DNA of 64,000 nucleotides, from NCBI RefSeq assembly GCF_019200975.1, contig NZ_JAHTMR010000011.1, forward strand, positions 1 through 64,000, written 5' to 3'. The translations under genes were made by a program, and so were the position numbers. Shown piece after piece: positions 17,829 through 26,522 of the stretch (positions within the stretch are counted from its first letter, which is position 1; each line of letters starts with the position of its first letter). The notes below the pieces were generated by a model. It did no database searches and was not told the DNA's origin. It saw nothing but the letters and a program-made list of their open reading frames with translations. This stretch comes from Pseudomonas sp. PD9R. Lineage in GTDB: Bacteria; Pseudomonadota; Gammaproteobacteria; Pseudomonadales; Pseudomonadaceae.

Positions 17829-18574
17829 TCACGACGCGCCATAAGCTGACGCGTTACAGCGGTAGCCTGGCCGTGGTGCTGGGCGTTCACGCGCTGGCCA
17901 TCGCGCTGGCGCTGAACTGGACCGCCCGCCCGCCCATCGAGTTGCCACCCCAGGCAATGATGGTCGAGCTGGCACCGGTTCCAGCCCCGCCACCGCCTGC
18001 ACCGCCGAAAGTCGTCACACCGCCGCAGCCGCCCGCTCCGGTTGAAGAACTGCCGATACCGAAACTCGCCGAAGCGCCGAAGGCCGAGATCGCCGTACCG
18101 AAACCGGTCAAACCCAAGCCGAAGCCTCAACCGCCCAAGCCTGTTGAGAAAAAGCCCGATCCGCCGAAGGAAAAACCGTCCGAAGCGAAACCGAGCGAAG
18201 CCCCACCGACCCCGGCGCAGACGGAGAAATCCGCTCAGCCCGCTCCGGGACCATCGGCAGCTCAGGTGGCTGCCAAGGCCAGCTGGCAAGGCACACTGCT
18301 GGCACACCTGCAAAAGTACAAAAAGTACCCGGCCAGTGCGCAGGCCCGCGGCAAGCAGGGCATGAACCGTCTGCGCTTCGTGGTGGATGCTGAAGGCAAC
18401 GTGTTGTCGTTTGAACTGGTGGGAGCCTCGGGCACTGCCGATCTGGACCGGGCCACGCTGGACATGATCCGCCGCGCCCAACCGCTGCCCAAACCACCGG
18501 CTGACATGCTGACCAACGGCACCATCGAAATCGTTGCACCCTTTGTTTACTCGCTGGAAAAAGCCCGGCGCTAA
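17825..18574 (+). CDS. tonB: Energy transducer TonB
   Basis: TonB links the ExbBD motor to outer-membrane TonB-dependent transporters. The 249-residue protein has an N-terminal membrane anchor (residues about 12-35), a long Pro/Lys/Glu-rich periplasmic spacer (KPVKPKPKPQPPKPVEKKP) and the C-terminal TonB domain with YPASAQARGKQGMNRLRFVV, which holds the conserved YP motif. It is the last gene of exbB-exbD-tonB and is followed by a REP pair. Confidence 0.96.
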   Translation: MITTRHKLTRYSGSLAVVLGVHALAIALALNWTARPPIELPPQAMMVELAPVPAPPPPAPPKVVTPPQPPAPVEELPIPKLAEAPKAEIAVPKPVKPKPKPQPPKPVEKKPDPPKEKPSEAKPSEAPPTPAQTEKSAQPAPGPSAAQVAAKASWQGTLLAHLQKYKKYPASAQARGKQGMNRLRFVVDAEGNVLSFELVGASGTADLDRATLDMIRRAQPLPKPPADMLTNGTIEIVAPFVYSLEKARR

Positions 18575-18586
18575 ACAGCAGAAGAT

Positions 18587-18658
18587 CAAAAGATCGCAGC
18601 CTGCGGCAGCTCCTGCATTAATCCCGTGTAGGAGCTGCCGCAGGCTGCGATCTTTTTT
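18587..18658. repeat. REP inverted pair after tonB
   Basis: AAAGATCGCAGCCTGCGGCA on the left and its inverted partner GTAGGAGCTGCCGCAGGCTG on the right, ending in CGATCTTTTTT. The T-run could let the hairpin act as a terminator for tonB. Confidence 0.92.
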
Positions 18659-18760
18659 GCCTTTTGCATTGCCTGGTGTCACGCGACACACACAGTCTGA
18701 TAACGTGCGTCTATCGATTGCAGCCGGTATGCTCGACCCGCAACTTCATGGACGCTTGCT

Positions 18761-19690
18761 ATGACCCTCACAGAATTACGCTACATCGTTACCCTCGCCC
18801 AAGAGCAGCATTTCGGCCACGCGGCCGAGCGTTGCCACGTCAGCCAGCCGACCCTGTCGGTGGGCGTGAAAAAGCTTGAAGACGAACTCGGTGTGCTGAT
18901 TTTCGAGCGCAGCAAAAGCGCCGTGCGCCTGACTCCGGTTGGCGAAGGCATTGTGGCCCAGGCGCAAAAAGTGCTGGAGCAGGCCCAAGGCATCCGCGAA
19001 CTGGCCCAGGCTGGCAAAAACCAGCTGACCGCACCGCTGAAAGTCGGCGCGATCTATACCGTCGGCCCGTACCTGTTTCCACACCTGATCCCGCAACTGC
19101 ACCGGGTCGCCCCGCAGATGCCGTTGTACATCGAAGAAAACTTCACCCACATCCTGCGTGACAAGCTGCGCAACGGCGAACTGGACGCGATCATCATCGC
19201 CCTGCCGTTCAACGAAGCCGACGTGCTGACCCTGCAACTCTACGACGAACCGTTCTACGTCCTGATGCCGGCTCAACACCCGTGGACGCAAAAAGAAACC
19301 ATCGACGCCAGTCTGCTCAATGACAAGAGCCTGCTGCTGCTTGGCGAAGGCCACTGCTTCCGCGATCAAGTGCTGGAAGCCTGCCCAACGCTGACCAAAG
19401 GCAACGACGGCGCCAAGCACACCACGGTGGAATCCAGCTCGCTGGAAACCATTCGCCACATGGTTGCCTCCGGTCTCGGTATTTCGATCCTGCCGCTGTC
19501 GGCGGTCGACAGCCATCACTACGCTCCCGGTGTGATCGAAGTGCGGCCGCTGTCGCCACCGGTGCCGTTCCGCACCGTGGCCATCGCCTGGCGTGCGAGC
19601 TTCCCACGTCCGAAGGCCATTGAAATTCTCGCTGACTCCATTCGCCTGTGCTCGGTGGCCAAGCCATCAGCGCCGGTGGTGGCTGGCTAA
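18761..19690 (+). CDS. oxyR: Peroxide-sensing LysR-type regulator OxyR
   Basis: OxyR activates catalase, alkyl hydroperoxide reductase and related genes when hydrogen peroxide oxidises two cysteines to a disulfide. The 309-residue protein has a LysR helix-turn-helix (residues about 18-40, HFGHAAERCHVSQPTLSVGV) and the redox loop GHCFRDQVLEAC, with the sensing cysteines exactly at C199 and C208. The next gene is recG after nine bases, the oxyR-recG operon known from P. aeruginosa. Confidence 0.97.
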   Translation: MTLTELRYIVTLAQEQHFGHAAERCHVSQPTLSVGVKKLEDELGVLIFERSKSAVRLTPVGEGIVAQAQKVLEQAQGIRELAQAGKNQLTAPLKVGAIYTVGPYLFPHLIPQLHRVAPQMPLYIEENFTHILRDKLRNGELDAIIIALPFNEADVLTLQLYDEPFYVLMPAQHPWTQKETIDASLLNDKSLLLLGEGHCFRDQVLEACPTLTKGNDGAKHTTVESSSLETIRHMVASGLGISILPLSAVDSHHYAPGVIEVRPLSPPVPFRTVAIAWRASFPRPKAIEILADSIRLCSVAKPSAPVVAG

Positions 19691-19699
19691 GCACGCGTC

Positions 19700-21775
19700 A
19701 TGAGCGAGTTGTCGCAAGTGTCGGTAACGGCACTCAAGGGTGTCGGCGAGGCCATGGCCGAGAAGCTGGCCAAGGTCGGCCTGGAAAATCTTCAGGACGT
19801 GTTGTTTCACCTGCCTCTGCGTTATCAGGACCGCACTCGCGTGGTTCCGATTGGCGCACTGCGCCCAGGGCAAGACGCCGTGATCGAAGGCACCGTCAGC
19901 GGCGCCGACGTGGTCATGGGCCGTCGACGCAGCCTGGTCGTGCGCCTGCAGGACGGCACCGGCGGGCTCAGCCTGCGCTTCTACCATTTCAGCAACGCAC
20001 AGAAAGAAGGCCTCAAACGCGGCACGCGGATTCGCTGCTACGGCGAAGCACGGCCCGGTGCCTCGGGGCTGGAAATCTACCACCCGGAATACCGCGCCAT
20101 CACCGGCGATGAGCCGCCGCCCGTGGATGAAACCCTGACCCCGGTGTATCCGCTCACCGAAGGCCTGACGCAGCAGCGACTACGCCAACTGTGCATGCAA
20201 ACCCTGACCTTGCTCGGCCCCAGCAGCCTGCCTGACTGGCTGCCGAAGGAACTCGCCCGCGACTACCAACTGGCACCGCTGGCCGATGCGATCCGCTACT
20301 TGCACAACCCGCCCGCCGATGCCGATGTCGATGAACTCGCCCTCGGTCATCACTGGGCGCAGCATCGGCTGGCCTTCGAAGAACTGCTGACCCATCAACT
20401 GTCTCAGCAACGCCTGCGCGAAAGCATGCGTTCGCTGCGCGCGCCGGCGATGCCCAAAGCGACCAGGTTGCCAGCGAAGTACCTCGCCAACCTGGGCTTC
20501 GCACCGACCGGCGCGCAGCAACGGGTGGGCAACGAAATCGCCTACGACCTCAGTCAGCACGAACCGATGTTGCGGCTGATTCAGGGCGACGTCGGCGCGG
20601 GTAAAACCGTGGTCGCGGCCCTGGCCGCGCTGCAAGCACTGGAGGCTGGTTATCAGGTCGCGCTGATGGCGCCCACCGAGATTCTCGCCGAGCAGCACTT
20701 CATTACCTTCAAGCGCTGGCTTGAACCGCTGGGCATTGAAGTCGCGTGGCTGGCTGGCAAGCTCAAGGGCAAGAACCGCGTGGCCGCGCTGGAGCAAATC
20801 GCCAGTGGCACGCCGATGGTGGTTGGCACCCACGCGCTGTTCCAGGACGAAGTGCAGTTCAAGAACCTGGCACTGGTGATCATCGATGAACAACACCGTT
20901 TCGGCGTGCAACAGCGCCTGGCGCTGCGGCAAAAAGGTGTCGGCGGACGCATGTGCCCGCATCAACTGATCATGACCGCCACGCCCATTCCGCGCACGCT
21001 GGCCATGAGCGCCTACGCCGACCTCGACACCTCGATCCTCGATGAATTGCCGCCCGGCCGAACCCCGGTGAACACCGTACTGATCACCGACACCCGGCGC
21101 GTTGAAGTCATCGAACGGGTGCGCGGTGCTTGTGCCGAAGGGCGTCAGGCCTATTGGGTGTGCACGCTGATTGAAGAGTCCGAAGAGCTGACCTGCCAGG
21201 CCGCCGAAACCACTTATGAAGACCTCACCGCCGCCCTCGGCGAGCTGAAGGTCGGGCTGATCCACGGTCGCATGAAGCCCGTCGAAAAAGCCGCGGTGAT
21301 GGCCGAATTCAAGGCCGGTAACTTGCAGCTGCTGGTCGCCACCACTGTGATCGAAGTCGGCGTGGACGTGCCTAACGCCAGCCTGATGATCATCGAAAAC
21401 CCTGAACGCCTGGGCCTGGCGCAATTGCACCAGCTGCGCGGTCGCGTTGGCCGAGGCAGCGCCGCCAGCCATTGTGTGCTGCTCTACCATCCGCCGTTGT
21501 CGCAGATCGGCCGTCAGCGGCTGGGCATCATGCGTGAAACCAACGATGGCTTTGTCATCGCCGAAAAAGACCTCGAACTGCGCGGCCCCGGCGAAATGCT
21601 CGGCACGCGGCAAACCGGCCTGCTTCAATTCAAAGTCGCCGACCTGATGCGTGACGCCGATTTGCTACCCGCCGTGCGTGACGCCGCGCAAGCCTTGCTG
21701 GAACGCTGGCCGGATCATGTCAGCCCATTACTGGATCGTTGGTTGCGCCATGGGCAGCAATACGGCCAAGTGTGA
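19700..21775 (+). CDS. recG: ATP-dependent DNA helicase RecG
   Basis: RecG remodels stalled forks and Holliday junctions and removes R-loops. The 691-residue protein has an N-terminal wedge/OB domain (residues about 1-180) and superfamily 2 helicase motifs: Walker A GDVGAGKTVVAAL, motif Ia APTEILAEQH, DEQH box IIDEQHRFGVQQR, motif III TATPIPRTLA, and motif VI HQLRGRVGRG. Length is normal. Its position directly after oxyR suggests cotranscription and a link to repair of oxidative damage. Confidence 0.97.
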   Translation: MSELSQVSVTALKGVGEAMAEKLAKVGLENLQDVLFHLPLRYQDRTRVVPIGALRPGQDAVIEGTVSGADVVMGRRRSLVVRLQDGTGGLSLRFYHFSNAQKEGLKRGTRIRCYGEARPGASGLEIYHPEYRAITGDEPPPVDETLTPVYPLTEGLTQQRLRQLCMQTLTLLGPSSLPDWLPKELARDYQLAPLADAIRYLHNPPADADVDELALGHHWAQHRLAFEELLTHQLSQQRLRESMRSLRAPAMPKATRLPAKYLANLGFAPTGAQQRVGNEIAYDLSQHEPMLRLIQGDVGAGKTVVAALAALQALEAGYQVALMAPTEILAEQHFITFKRWLEPLGIEVAWLAGKLKGKNRVAALEQIASGTPMVVGTHALFQDEVQFKNLALVIIDEQHRFGVQQRLALRQKGVGGRMCPHQLIMTATPIPRTLAMSAYADLDTSILDELPPGRTPVNTVLITDTRRVEVIERVRGACAEGRQAYWVCTLIEESEELTCQAAETTYEDLTAALGELKVGLIHGRMKPVEKAAVMAEFKAGNLQLLVATTVIEVGVDVPNASLMIIENPERLGLAQLHQLRGRVGRGSAASHCVLLYHPPLSQIGRQRLGIMRETNDGFVIAEKDLELRGPGEMLGTRQTGLLQFKVADLMRDADLLPAVRDAAQALLERWPDHVSPLLDRWLRHGQQYGQV

Positions 21776-21853
21776 GCACCGTCTCAGTTTCTGATCCATG
21801 GTTTTGAGCAAGCTGGTTATACTCGTGCAATTGTTTTAGAACGGATACAGACC

Positions 21854-23254
21854 ATGACCGAAGTTGCCCTCGCACCCGCCACCCCGCACGCTCCGTCGGT
21901 TATTCGGCTGTTGCTGGGCAAAATGGGCATTGCCTACGAAGAAGTGCTCGACCACCACGGCTTGAACCCGGCGCGCAAGGTTCAGGCCGTTCTGCTCGAT
22001 GACGCCGTCGGCGCGCTGATGGTGCTGTTTCCGCAAAGCCAATTGCTCGACCTCAATCGCCTCACCGAACTCACCGGTCGCCGCCTCACCGCCGTGCCGA
22101 CCGATCGCCTGGTAAAGATGCTCGGCAAGCACAACCTGAGCCTGTTGCCCGGCCTGCCGTCACTGACCAGTTCGCCGTGCCTGTATGAAGAAAGCCTGCT
22201 GCGTGAACCCAAGGTGCTGGTCAACTCGGGCGAGCCGGGCGTGTTGCTGGAAATCACCAGCGAAGCCTTCAAATCCATGCTGAACAAAGCCAGTGCCGCC
22301 AACTTCGGCGAAGAGCTGACCAGCATCCGCCCGAACCTCGACCGCCCCGACGACGACGGCAAAGAAATCACCCAGGCCGTTCAAGCGTTCACCGCACGGC
22401 GTATCCAGCAACGCCTGGAAGCGACCATCGAGATTCCGCCGCTGGCCGAAACCGCGCAGAAGATCATCAAGCTGCGCGTCGACCCTAACGCCACCATCGA
22501 CGACATCACCGGCGTGGTCGAAACCGACCCGGCGCTGGCCGCGCAAGTGGTGAGTTGGGCGGCGTCCCCGTACTACGCCTCGCCGGGCAAGATTCGTTCG
22601 GTGGAAGACGCCATCGTGCGGGTGCTGGGTTTCGACCTGGTGATCAACCTGGCCCTGGGCCTGGCCCTGGGCAAAACCCTGAGCCTGCCCAAAGACCACC
22701 CGCAACACAGCACGCCGTACTGGCAGCAATCGATCTACACCGCCGCCGTCATCGAAGGCCTGACCCGCGCCATGCCGCGCACCCAGCGCCCGGAAGCCGG
22801 CCTGACCTACCTCGCCGGCCTGCTGCACAACTTCGGCTACCTGCTGCTGGCCCACGTGTTCCCGCCGCACTTCTCGCTGATCTGCCGTCACCTGGAGGTC
22901 AACCCGCACCTGTGCCACAGCTACATCGAGCAACACCTGCTGGGCATCAGCCGCGAACAGATTGGCGCGTGGTTGATGCGCTACTGGGACATGCCCGATG
23001 AACTGGCCACCGCGCTGCGTTTCCAGCACGACCCACACTACGACGGTGCCTACGCCGAGTACCCGAACCTCGTGTGCCTGACCGTGCGTTTGCTGCGCAG
23101 CCGCGGCATCGGTTCCGGCCCCGACGAAGACATCCCAGACGCCCTGCTGGAACGCCTGGGCCTGACCCGCGAAAAAGCCAACGACGTGGTCAGCAAAGTG
23201 CTTGAAGCTGAGGTGCTGCTGCGCGAACTCGCCTCGCAATTTACTCAGGCCTGA
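21854..23254 (+). CDS. HDOD domain protein with N-terminal YbaK-like domain
   Basis: This 466-residue protein has an N-terminal region (residues about 15-150) resembling the YbaK/prolyl-tRNA-deacylase fold (VLLDDAVGALMVLFPQSQLLDLNRL). It is followed by an HDOD domain (about 195-400: IPPLAETAQKIIKLRVDPNA, ETDPALAAQVVSWAASPYYA, GLLHNFGYLLLAHVF). HDOD proteins act in regulation and signalling; the role here is unknown, and the YbaK-like call is from pattern only. The last 120 or so bases are duplicated about 1.7 kb downstream (see 24880-25007). Confidence 0.85.
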   Translation: MTEVALAPATPHAPSVIRLLLGKMGIAYEEVLDHHGLNPARKVQAVLLDDAVGALMVLFPQSQLLDLNRLTELTGRRLTAVPTDRLVKMLGKHNLSLLPGLPSLTSSPCLYEESLLREPKVLVNSGEPGVLLEITSEAFKSMLNKASAANFGEELTSIRPNLDRPDDDGKEITQAVQAFTARRIQQRLEATIEIPPLAETAQKIIKLRVDPNATIDDITGVVETDPALAAQVVSWAASPYYASPGKIRSVEDAIVRVLGFDLVINLALGLALGKTLSLPKDHPQHSTPYWQQSIYTAAVIEGLTRAMPRTQRPEAGLTYLAGLLHNFGYLLLAHVFPPHFSLICRHLEVNPHLCHSYIEQHLLGISREQIGAWLMRYWDMPDELATALRFQHDPHYDGAYAEYPNLVCLTVRLLRSRGIGSGPDEDIPDALLERLGLTREKANDVVSKVLEAEVLLRELASQFTQA

Positions 23255-23260
23255 AAAGCT

Positions 23261-23322
23261 TCGCAGGCAAGCCTCGCTCCTACAGAATTACACCATCCTG
23301 TAGGAGCGAGGCTTGCCCGCGA
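23261..23322. repeat. REP inverted pair, GAGGCTTGCC family, copy 1
   Basis: GCAGGCAAGCCTCGCTCCTA on the left pairs with TAGGAGCGAGGCTTGCCCGC on the right. This REP family differs from the one used elsewhere in the window. A near-identical pair with the same flanks lies at 25013-25077. Confidence 0.92.
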
Positions 23323-23361
23323 TGAATCCAACCCGGTCCAAACTTTCCACAGATCTTAATA

Positions 23362-24579
23362 TCACCCCAGATATCGCACGGCATAGCTTCTAAGCGGCCG
23401 GGCCGCAAGCACGACAATTTTATTATTACCCGTCAACAGACTGCTTTTGGCACTCAATACCCCACTTTGGTCAAAGACGACCCAGCCTTTATCTCCAAAC
23501 GTCGGATCCAGAGAGCCGTCGAGTTCATAACGCGCAGCCACTAAATAACCACTACTGTCACCCGAGCCAGACACCAATATCTTTCTTTCCTGCAGCACCA
23601 GGGTTGAAAAGAGCAGATCAATCAAAAACGTGGCGTACAAAGGTCGCCCTTTATTGAAAATGAGATTGAAGCTCCCATTAGGATTAAGAACGGCAATCAA
23701 ACCTTCCTTTTCAGCGCCTCTTCCCGACTCACCAGCGGCAACAATCAGACCGTCAGTATTGACCACTATGGAGTTAATAATGGACGTTCGCCCATCATTG
23801 CCATTGGGGATTATTACTGTTCCGCGATCGCCGAAAGAAATATCGGCCTGCCCATTCTGTTCATAACGGTTTAGAAAAGCCGTTTTGCGCAAGCCGGTAC
23901 TTTCGACGAATCCTCCACCCACCAGTACACCATCGCCGTGGACGACCAATGAGGTGAGGAAAATGTTAGGACTACCCTCCATCAGTGGAATCAACACATA
24001 ACCACCATTGAAGCTGATATCGCGCGAGCCATCTTCATTGAGACGAAACACGGCGGCCTCAAACCCTCTTTTTTCAGAATAGAAATTAACGGATATATAG
24101 ATTTTGCCGTTCAGCCTGGAGACTGCCTGCAGATTGCCGGCAAAAAAAACAGCATCTACGACTTCTTTGATTTCCTCTATACGAATCGTGGCCATACCCG
24201 CCTCTGCGAAAGAAGCATCCGCTTTACCGTCTTCCAACAGTCGGCATACATACCTTCTGGTAGGGGCCACACCGGCTTCATAACCAGACAGCAGATAGTT
24301 GCCGTTTTCCAACACTTCAATGTGGTTTGCCATCATGTGATAGCCCGCAACAGGGACCTCAATTACACCATCGTTCCCAAACGATGGATCAACAGTTCCA
24401 TTTTCGGTTAACCGCCTCACTGTCAACGGCTCTTGCAGGCTTCTGCCTGTAAAGGCGATAAGCTTGTTATCTGGCAGAACGGCAATTGAAGGCGTTCCGT
24501 TCGGTAGTGCTACAACACCGTCGTTACCGAAAGACGGGTCGAGAGTACCTGATGAGCTCATTGCTCCCAGCTGATTCAT
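23362..24579 (-). CDS. Delta-60 (DUF5122) beta-propeller repeat protein
   Basis: The 405-residue product contains about seven repeats of roughly 55-60 residues, each built around a motif like GTLDPSFGNDG followed by a hydrophobic strand and a G-rich turn (DGLIVAAGESG, NGNYLLSGYEAG). This is the delta-60/DUF5122 pattern, predicted to fold as a beta-propeller. I see no signal peptide from the ATG at 24579, which has GGAG eight bases upstream; the frame continues 40 codons further but without a ribosome-binding site. Base composition is clearly more AT-rich than the flanking genes, and it sits inside a duplication, so it looks inserted. Its function is unknown. Confidence 0.82.
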   Translation of the reverse strand: MNQLGAMSSSGTLDPSFGNDGVVALPNGTPSIAVLPDNKLIAFTGRSLQEPLTVRRLTENGTVDPSFGNDGVIEVPVAGYHMMANHIEVLENGNYLLSGYEAGVAPTRRYVCRLLEDGKADASFAEAGMATIRIEEIKEVVDAVFFAGNLQAVSRLNGKIYISVNFYSEKRGFEAAVFRLNEDGSRDISFNGGYVLIPLMEGSPNIFLTSLVVHGDGVLVGGGFVESTGLRKTAFLNRYEQNGQADISFGDRGTVIIPNGNDGRTSIINSIVVNTDGLIVAAGESGRGAEKEGLIAVLNPNGSFNLIFNKGRPLYATFLIDLLFSTLVLQERKILVSGSGDSSGYLVAARYELDGSLDPTFGDKGWVVFDQSGVLSAKSSLLTGNNKIVVLAARPLRSYAVRYLG

Positions 24580-24814
24580 GAGCGTGCTCCATGGTGTGTT
24601 TGCAAAAAAGTTCGATGGACATCGGATCCATTTGGGCACGCTACCGAACAATTGAACAACTGACAGGAATGACAGTTGTCTTGTCTTCGCAAGACACATC
24701 AGTTGCGTATTGAGCCGTCCTATAACGCGGAAGTTTTAACTACTAATCAGCAGACAGTGAACGTAAACATACTGGCCAGCAGTTAATCGCTGCACATCGA
24801 ACCTTGGATTTAAC

Positions 24815-24876
24815 CTTGTATGACTTCAAATACTTGGTCAACCCCTGGAACCAGATCACCAGCGCCAGGTTGGCCC
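24815..24876 (-). pseudogene. Duplicated 3' end of the SCP2-like gene
   Basis: The stretch beginning CTTCAAATACTTGGTCAACC repeats, almost exactly for about 43 bases, the 3' part of the gene at 25105-25488 (positions 25129-25171). It has no start codon and joins directly to a copy of another gene's end, so it is a remnant rather than a gene. Confidence 0.8.
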
Positions 24877-24879
24877 CAA

Positions 24880-25007
24880 CGAAGATATCCCCCGACACCT
24901 GCTGGAGCGCCCGGCCTGACCCGCGAAAAAGCCAACGACGTGGTCAGCAAAGTGCTTGAAGCTAAGGTGCTGCTGCGCGAACTCGCCTTGCAATTTACCC
25001 AGGCCTA
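24880..25007 (+). pseudogene. Duplicated 3' end of the HDOD gene
   Basis: From about 24880 to the stop at 25007 the sequence repeats the end of the HDOD gene (23127-23254), with only scattered differences. It encodes LTREKANDVVSKVLEAKVLL and finishes FTQA, as the intact gene does. It lacks the rest of the gene. An open frame from 24820 runs through it but is an artefact of fused remnants. Together with the REP copy that follows, it marks a segmental duplication. Confidence 0.88.
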
Positions 25008-25012
25008 AACGC

Positions 25013-25077
25013 ATCGCGGGCAAGCCTCGCTCCTAAAGGATTACACCATCCTGTAGGAGCGAGGCTTGCCCGCGATG
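25013..25077. repeat. REP inverted pair, GAGGCTTGCC family, copy 2
   Basis: Same inverted pair as 23261-23322, with the same spacer (ATTACACCATC) and the same downstream bases GATGAATCCAACCCGGTC. It is therefore part of the duplicated segment rather than an independent REP insertion. Confidence 0.92.
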
Positions 25078-25104
25078 AATCCAACCCGGTCTAGTCGACC
25101 AAAT

Positions 25105-25488
25105 TCAAACCTTGGCCTTCGCCTTCTTCGGCTTCAAATACTTGGTCAACCCCTGGAACCAGATCACCAGCGCCGGGTTGCCCTTGATCTGAATCGACTT
25201 TTCTTGAATCCCCGTCATGAACGCAAGTTGCTTATTCTTCGCCTGCATCGTGGCAAAGCCATACGCGGCATCCTTAAAAGCAATCGCAAACGCAGGCTCG
25301 GCATATACACCGGCCTTGCTGGTAATGCGCTGATCCTTCACGCGGAAATGCCGCGCCACTTTCCCGTCCAGGGTTTGTAGTTGGAACACCAATTCCTTAT
25401 CGCCCAACTGCTGCTGAAACGCAGGATTGGTGCGGCTGGCCTTGCCCATCAATAAACCCAGCATCCACAGCAGAAAACGAAATCTCAT
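25105..25488 (-). CDS. SCP2-like small protein of unknown function
   Basis: The 127-residue protein has a hydrophobic start (FRFLLWMLGLLM). Its body (ITSKAGVYAEPAFAIAFKDA, then SIQIKGNPALVIWFQGLTKY and a Lys-rich tail) recalls the SCP2 sterol/lipid carrier fold. That call is an inference; no ligand residues are diagnostic. The ATG at 25488 is one of two close starts (TTG at 25494). By recall it corresponds to the gene between the HDOD and HU genes in P. aeruginosa. The last part of its sequence is duplicated at 24815-24876. Confidence 0.7.
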   Translation of the reverse strand: MRFRFLLWMLGLLMGKASRTNPAFQQQLGDKELVFQLQTLDGKVARHFRVKDQRITSKAGVYAEPAFAIAFKDAAYGFATMQAKNKQLAFMTGIQEKSIQIKGNPALVIWFQGLTKYLKPKKAKAKV

Positions 25489-25607
25489 GCGCAAGCCTTA
25501 ATAGAAAAATGAACGACTGGCGCAGTGTAGCGACTTGGGAGGGGAACGCCACTGGCGAGTTGCGTTAGAAGAAGATGGTGTTGTTTTTGACGCTGATGAC
25601 TACCAAG

Positions 25608-26522
25608 TCATTGACGATGTGAACCACCAGCGCATCGATTCCGCCAACGCTGTGTCCATGACATCTCACTCAGTGCGTCACACAATTGTGATGCTGTGAT
25701 ATGCCGGTCTGCCGGATCGAAAGCCAACGCCGTTCGCAAGGCTGGCCAGCAGCGTTTGGGGAGATGCGTGGGTGCCCGTAATTCAAGATCCAGACGTTCA
25801 TCACGTGCTTGTGTCGACGACAGCCGCCGCAATGGGTGTTTGCCACTCGCCAGTTCATAGATCACACACGCCACCGCAAAAACGTCAGCACCGGGCGTTT
25901 GCGGTGAGCCGTCGAGCAACTCTGGGGCGGCATAGCCTGGCGTCCAGGCGTTAAATCGCCTGCGACTCAGGTGCGGCAAACCCGGCAGAACGCCCTCCTC
26001 GGTCTGTCCTAATCCGAAATCAAACAGTCGAACACCTGATTCGCTGAGCATCACATTGCTTGGCTTCAAATCGCCGTGCAGTACTCCGCGACTGTGGGCA
26101 TAGGCCAGCGCATTCAGCAATGGACATGCAATGTCACGGGCCTCTGGCCAAGAGAGGCCCAGCGGCCGCTCACAGAGCAACTTATCCAGAGTCAGGCCAC
26201 GCATCAGTTCCATGGTGATGAAAGCCCGTCGACACTGGGTGTCCACCTCGTAGCTGTGCACGCGCACTACGTTCGGATGATGCAGGCGTCGGGTCAGGGC
26301 GAACTCGCTATAGAGCACTGCACTGGCGTCAGCGGATGAGGCGAACTGTTCACCGAGCATTTTCAACGCGACGTAAGGTTCGGGGTCAGCAAACTGTTCG
26401 TGCAGCAGATCCCGGGCTCGATACACCACTCCCATGCCACCTGCACCGAGCAACCGCTCGATGCGATAGCGCCCGGCCAACACGTCCGGCAATGGGTCGA
26501 GCGCCGGTGCAGTTTCGCTCAT
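25608..26522 (-). CDS. stk1: T6SS-associated serine/threonine protein kinase
   Basis: The 304-residue soluble kinase has the Hanks-type order: Gly loop LLGAGGMGVVYRA, the VAIK-type lysine in YVALKML, catalytic loop HGDLKPSNVM, DFG in LFDFGLG and the APE motif in GYAAPELL. The catalytic loop has HGD rather than HRD, so activation-loop control may differ from RD kinases. It matches stk1 of the P. aeruginosa HSI-II locus and is last in the T6SS operon. Its start overlaps the stop of the phosphatase gene by four bases. It has no membrane segment or sensor domain. It presumably phosphorylates a partner recognised by the FHA protein. Confidence 0.9.
   Translation of the reverse strand: MSETAPALDPLPDVLAGRYRIERLLGAGGMGVVYRARDLLHEQFADPEPYVALKMLGEQFASSADASAVLYSEFALTRRLHHPNVVRVHSYEVDTQCRRAFITMELMRGLTLDKLLCERPLGLSWPEARDIACPLLNALAYAHSRGVLHGDLKPSNVMLSESGVRLFDFGLGQTEEGVLPGLPHLSRRRFNAWTPGYAAPELLDGSPQTPGADVFAVACVIYELASGKHPLRRLSSTQARDERLDLELRAPTHLPKRCWPALRTALAFDPADRHITASQLCDALSEMSWTQRWRNRCAGGSHRQ

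Noticed and set aside
24820..25007. Small frame ending LLRELALQFTQA
   Set aside because: A chimera of two duplicated gene ends; listed as remnants instead.
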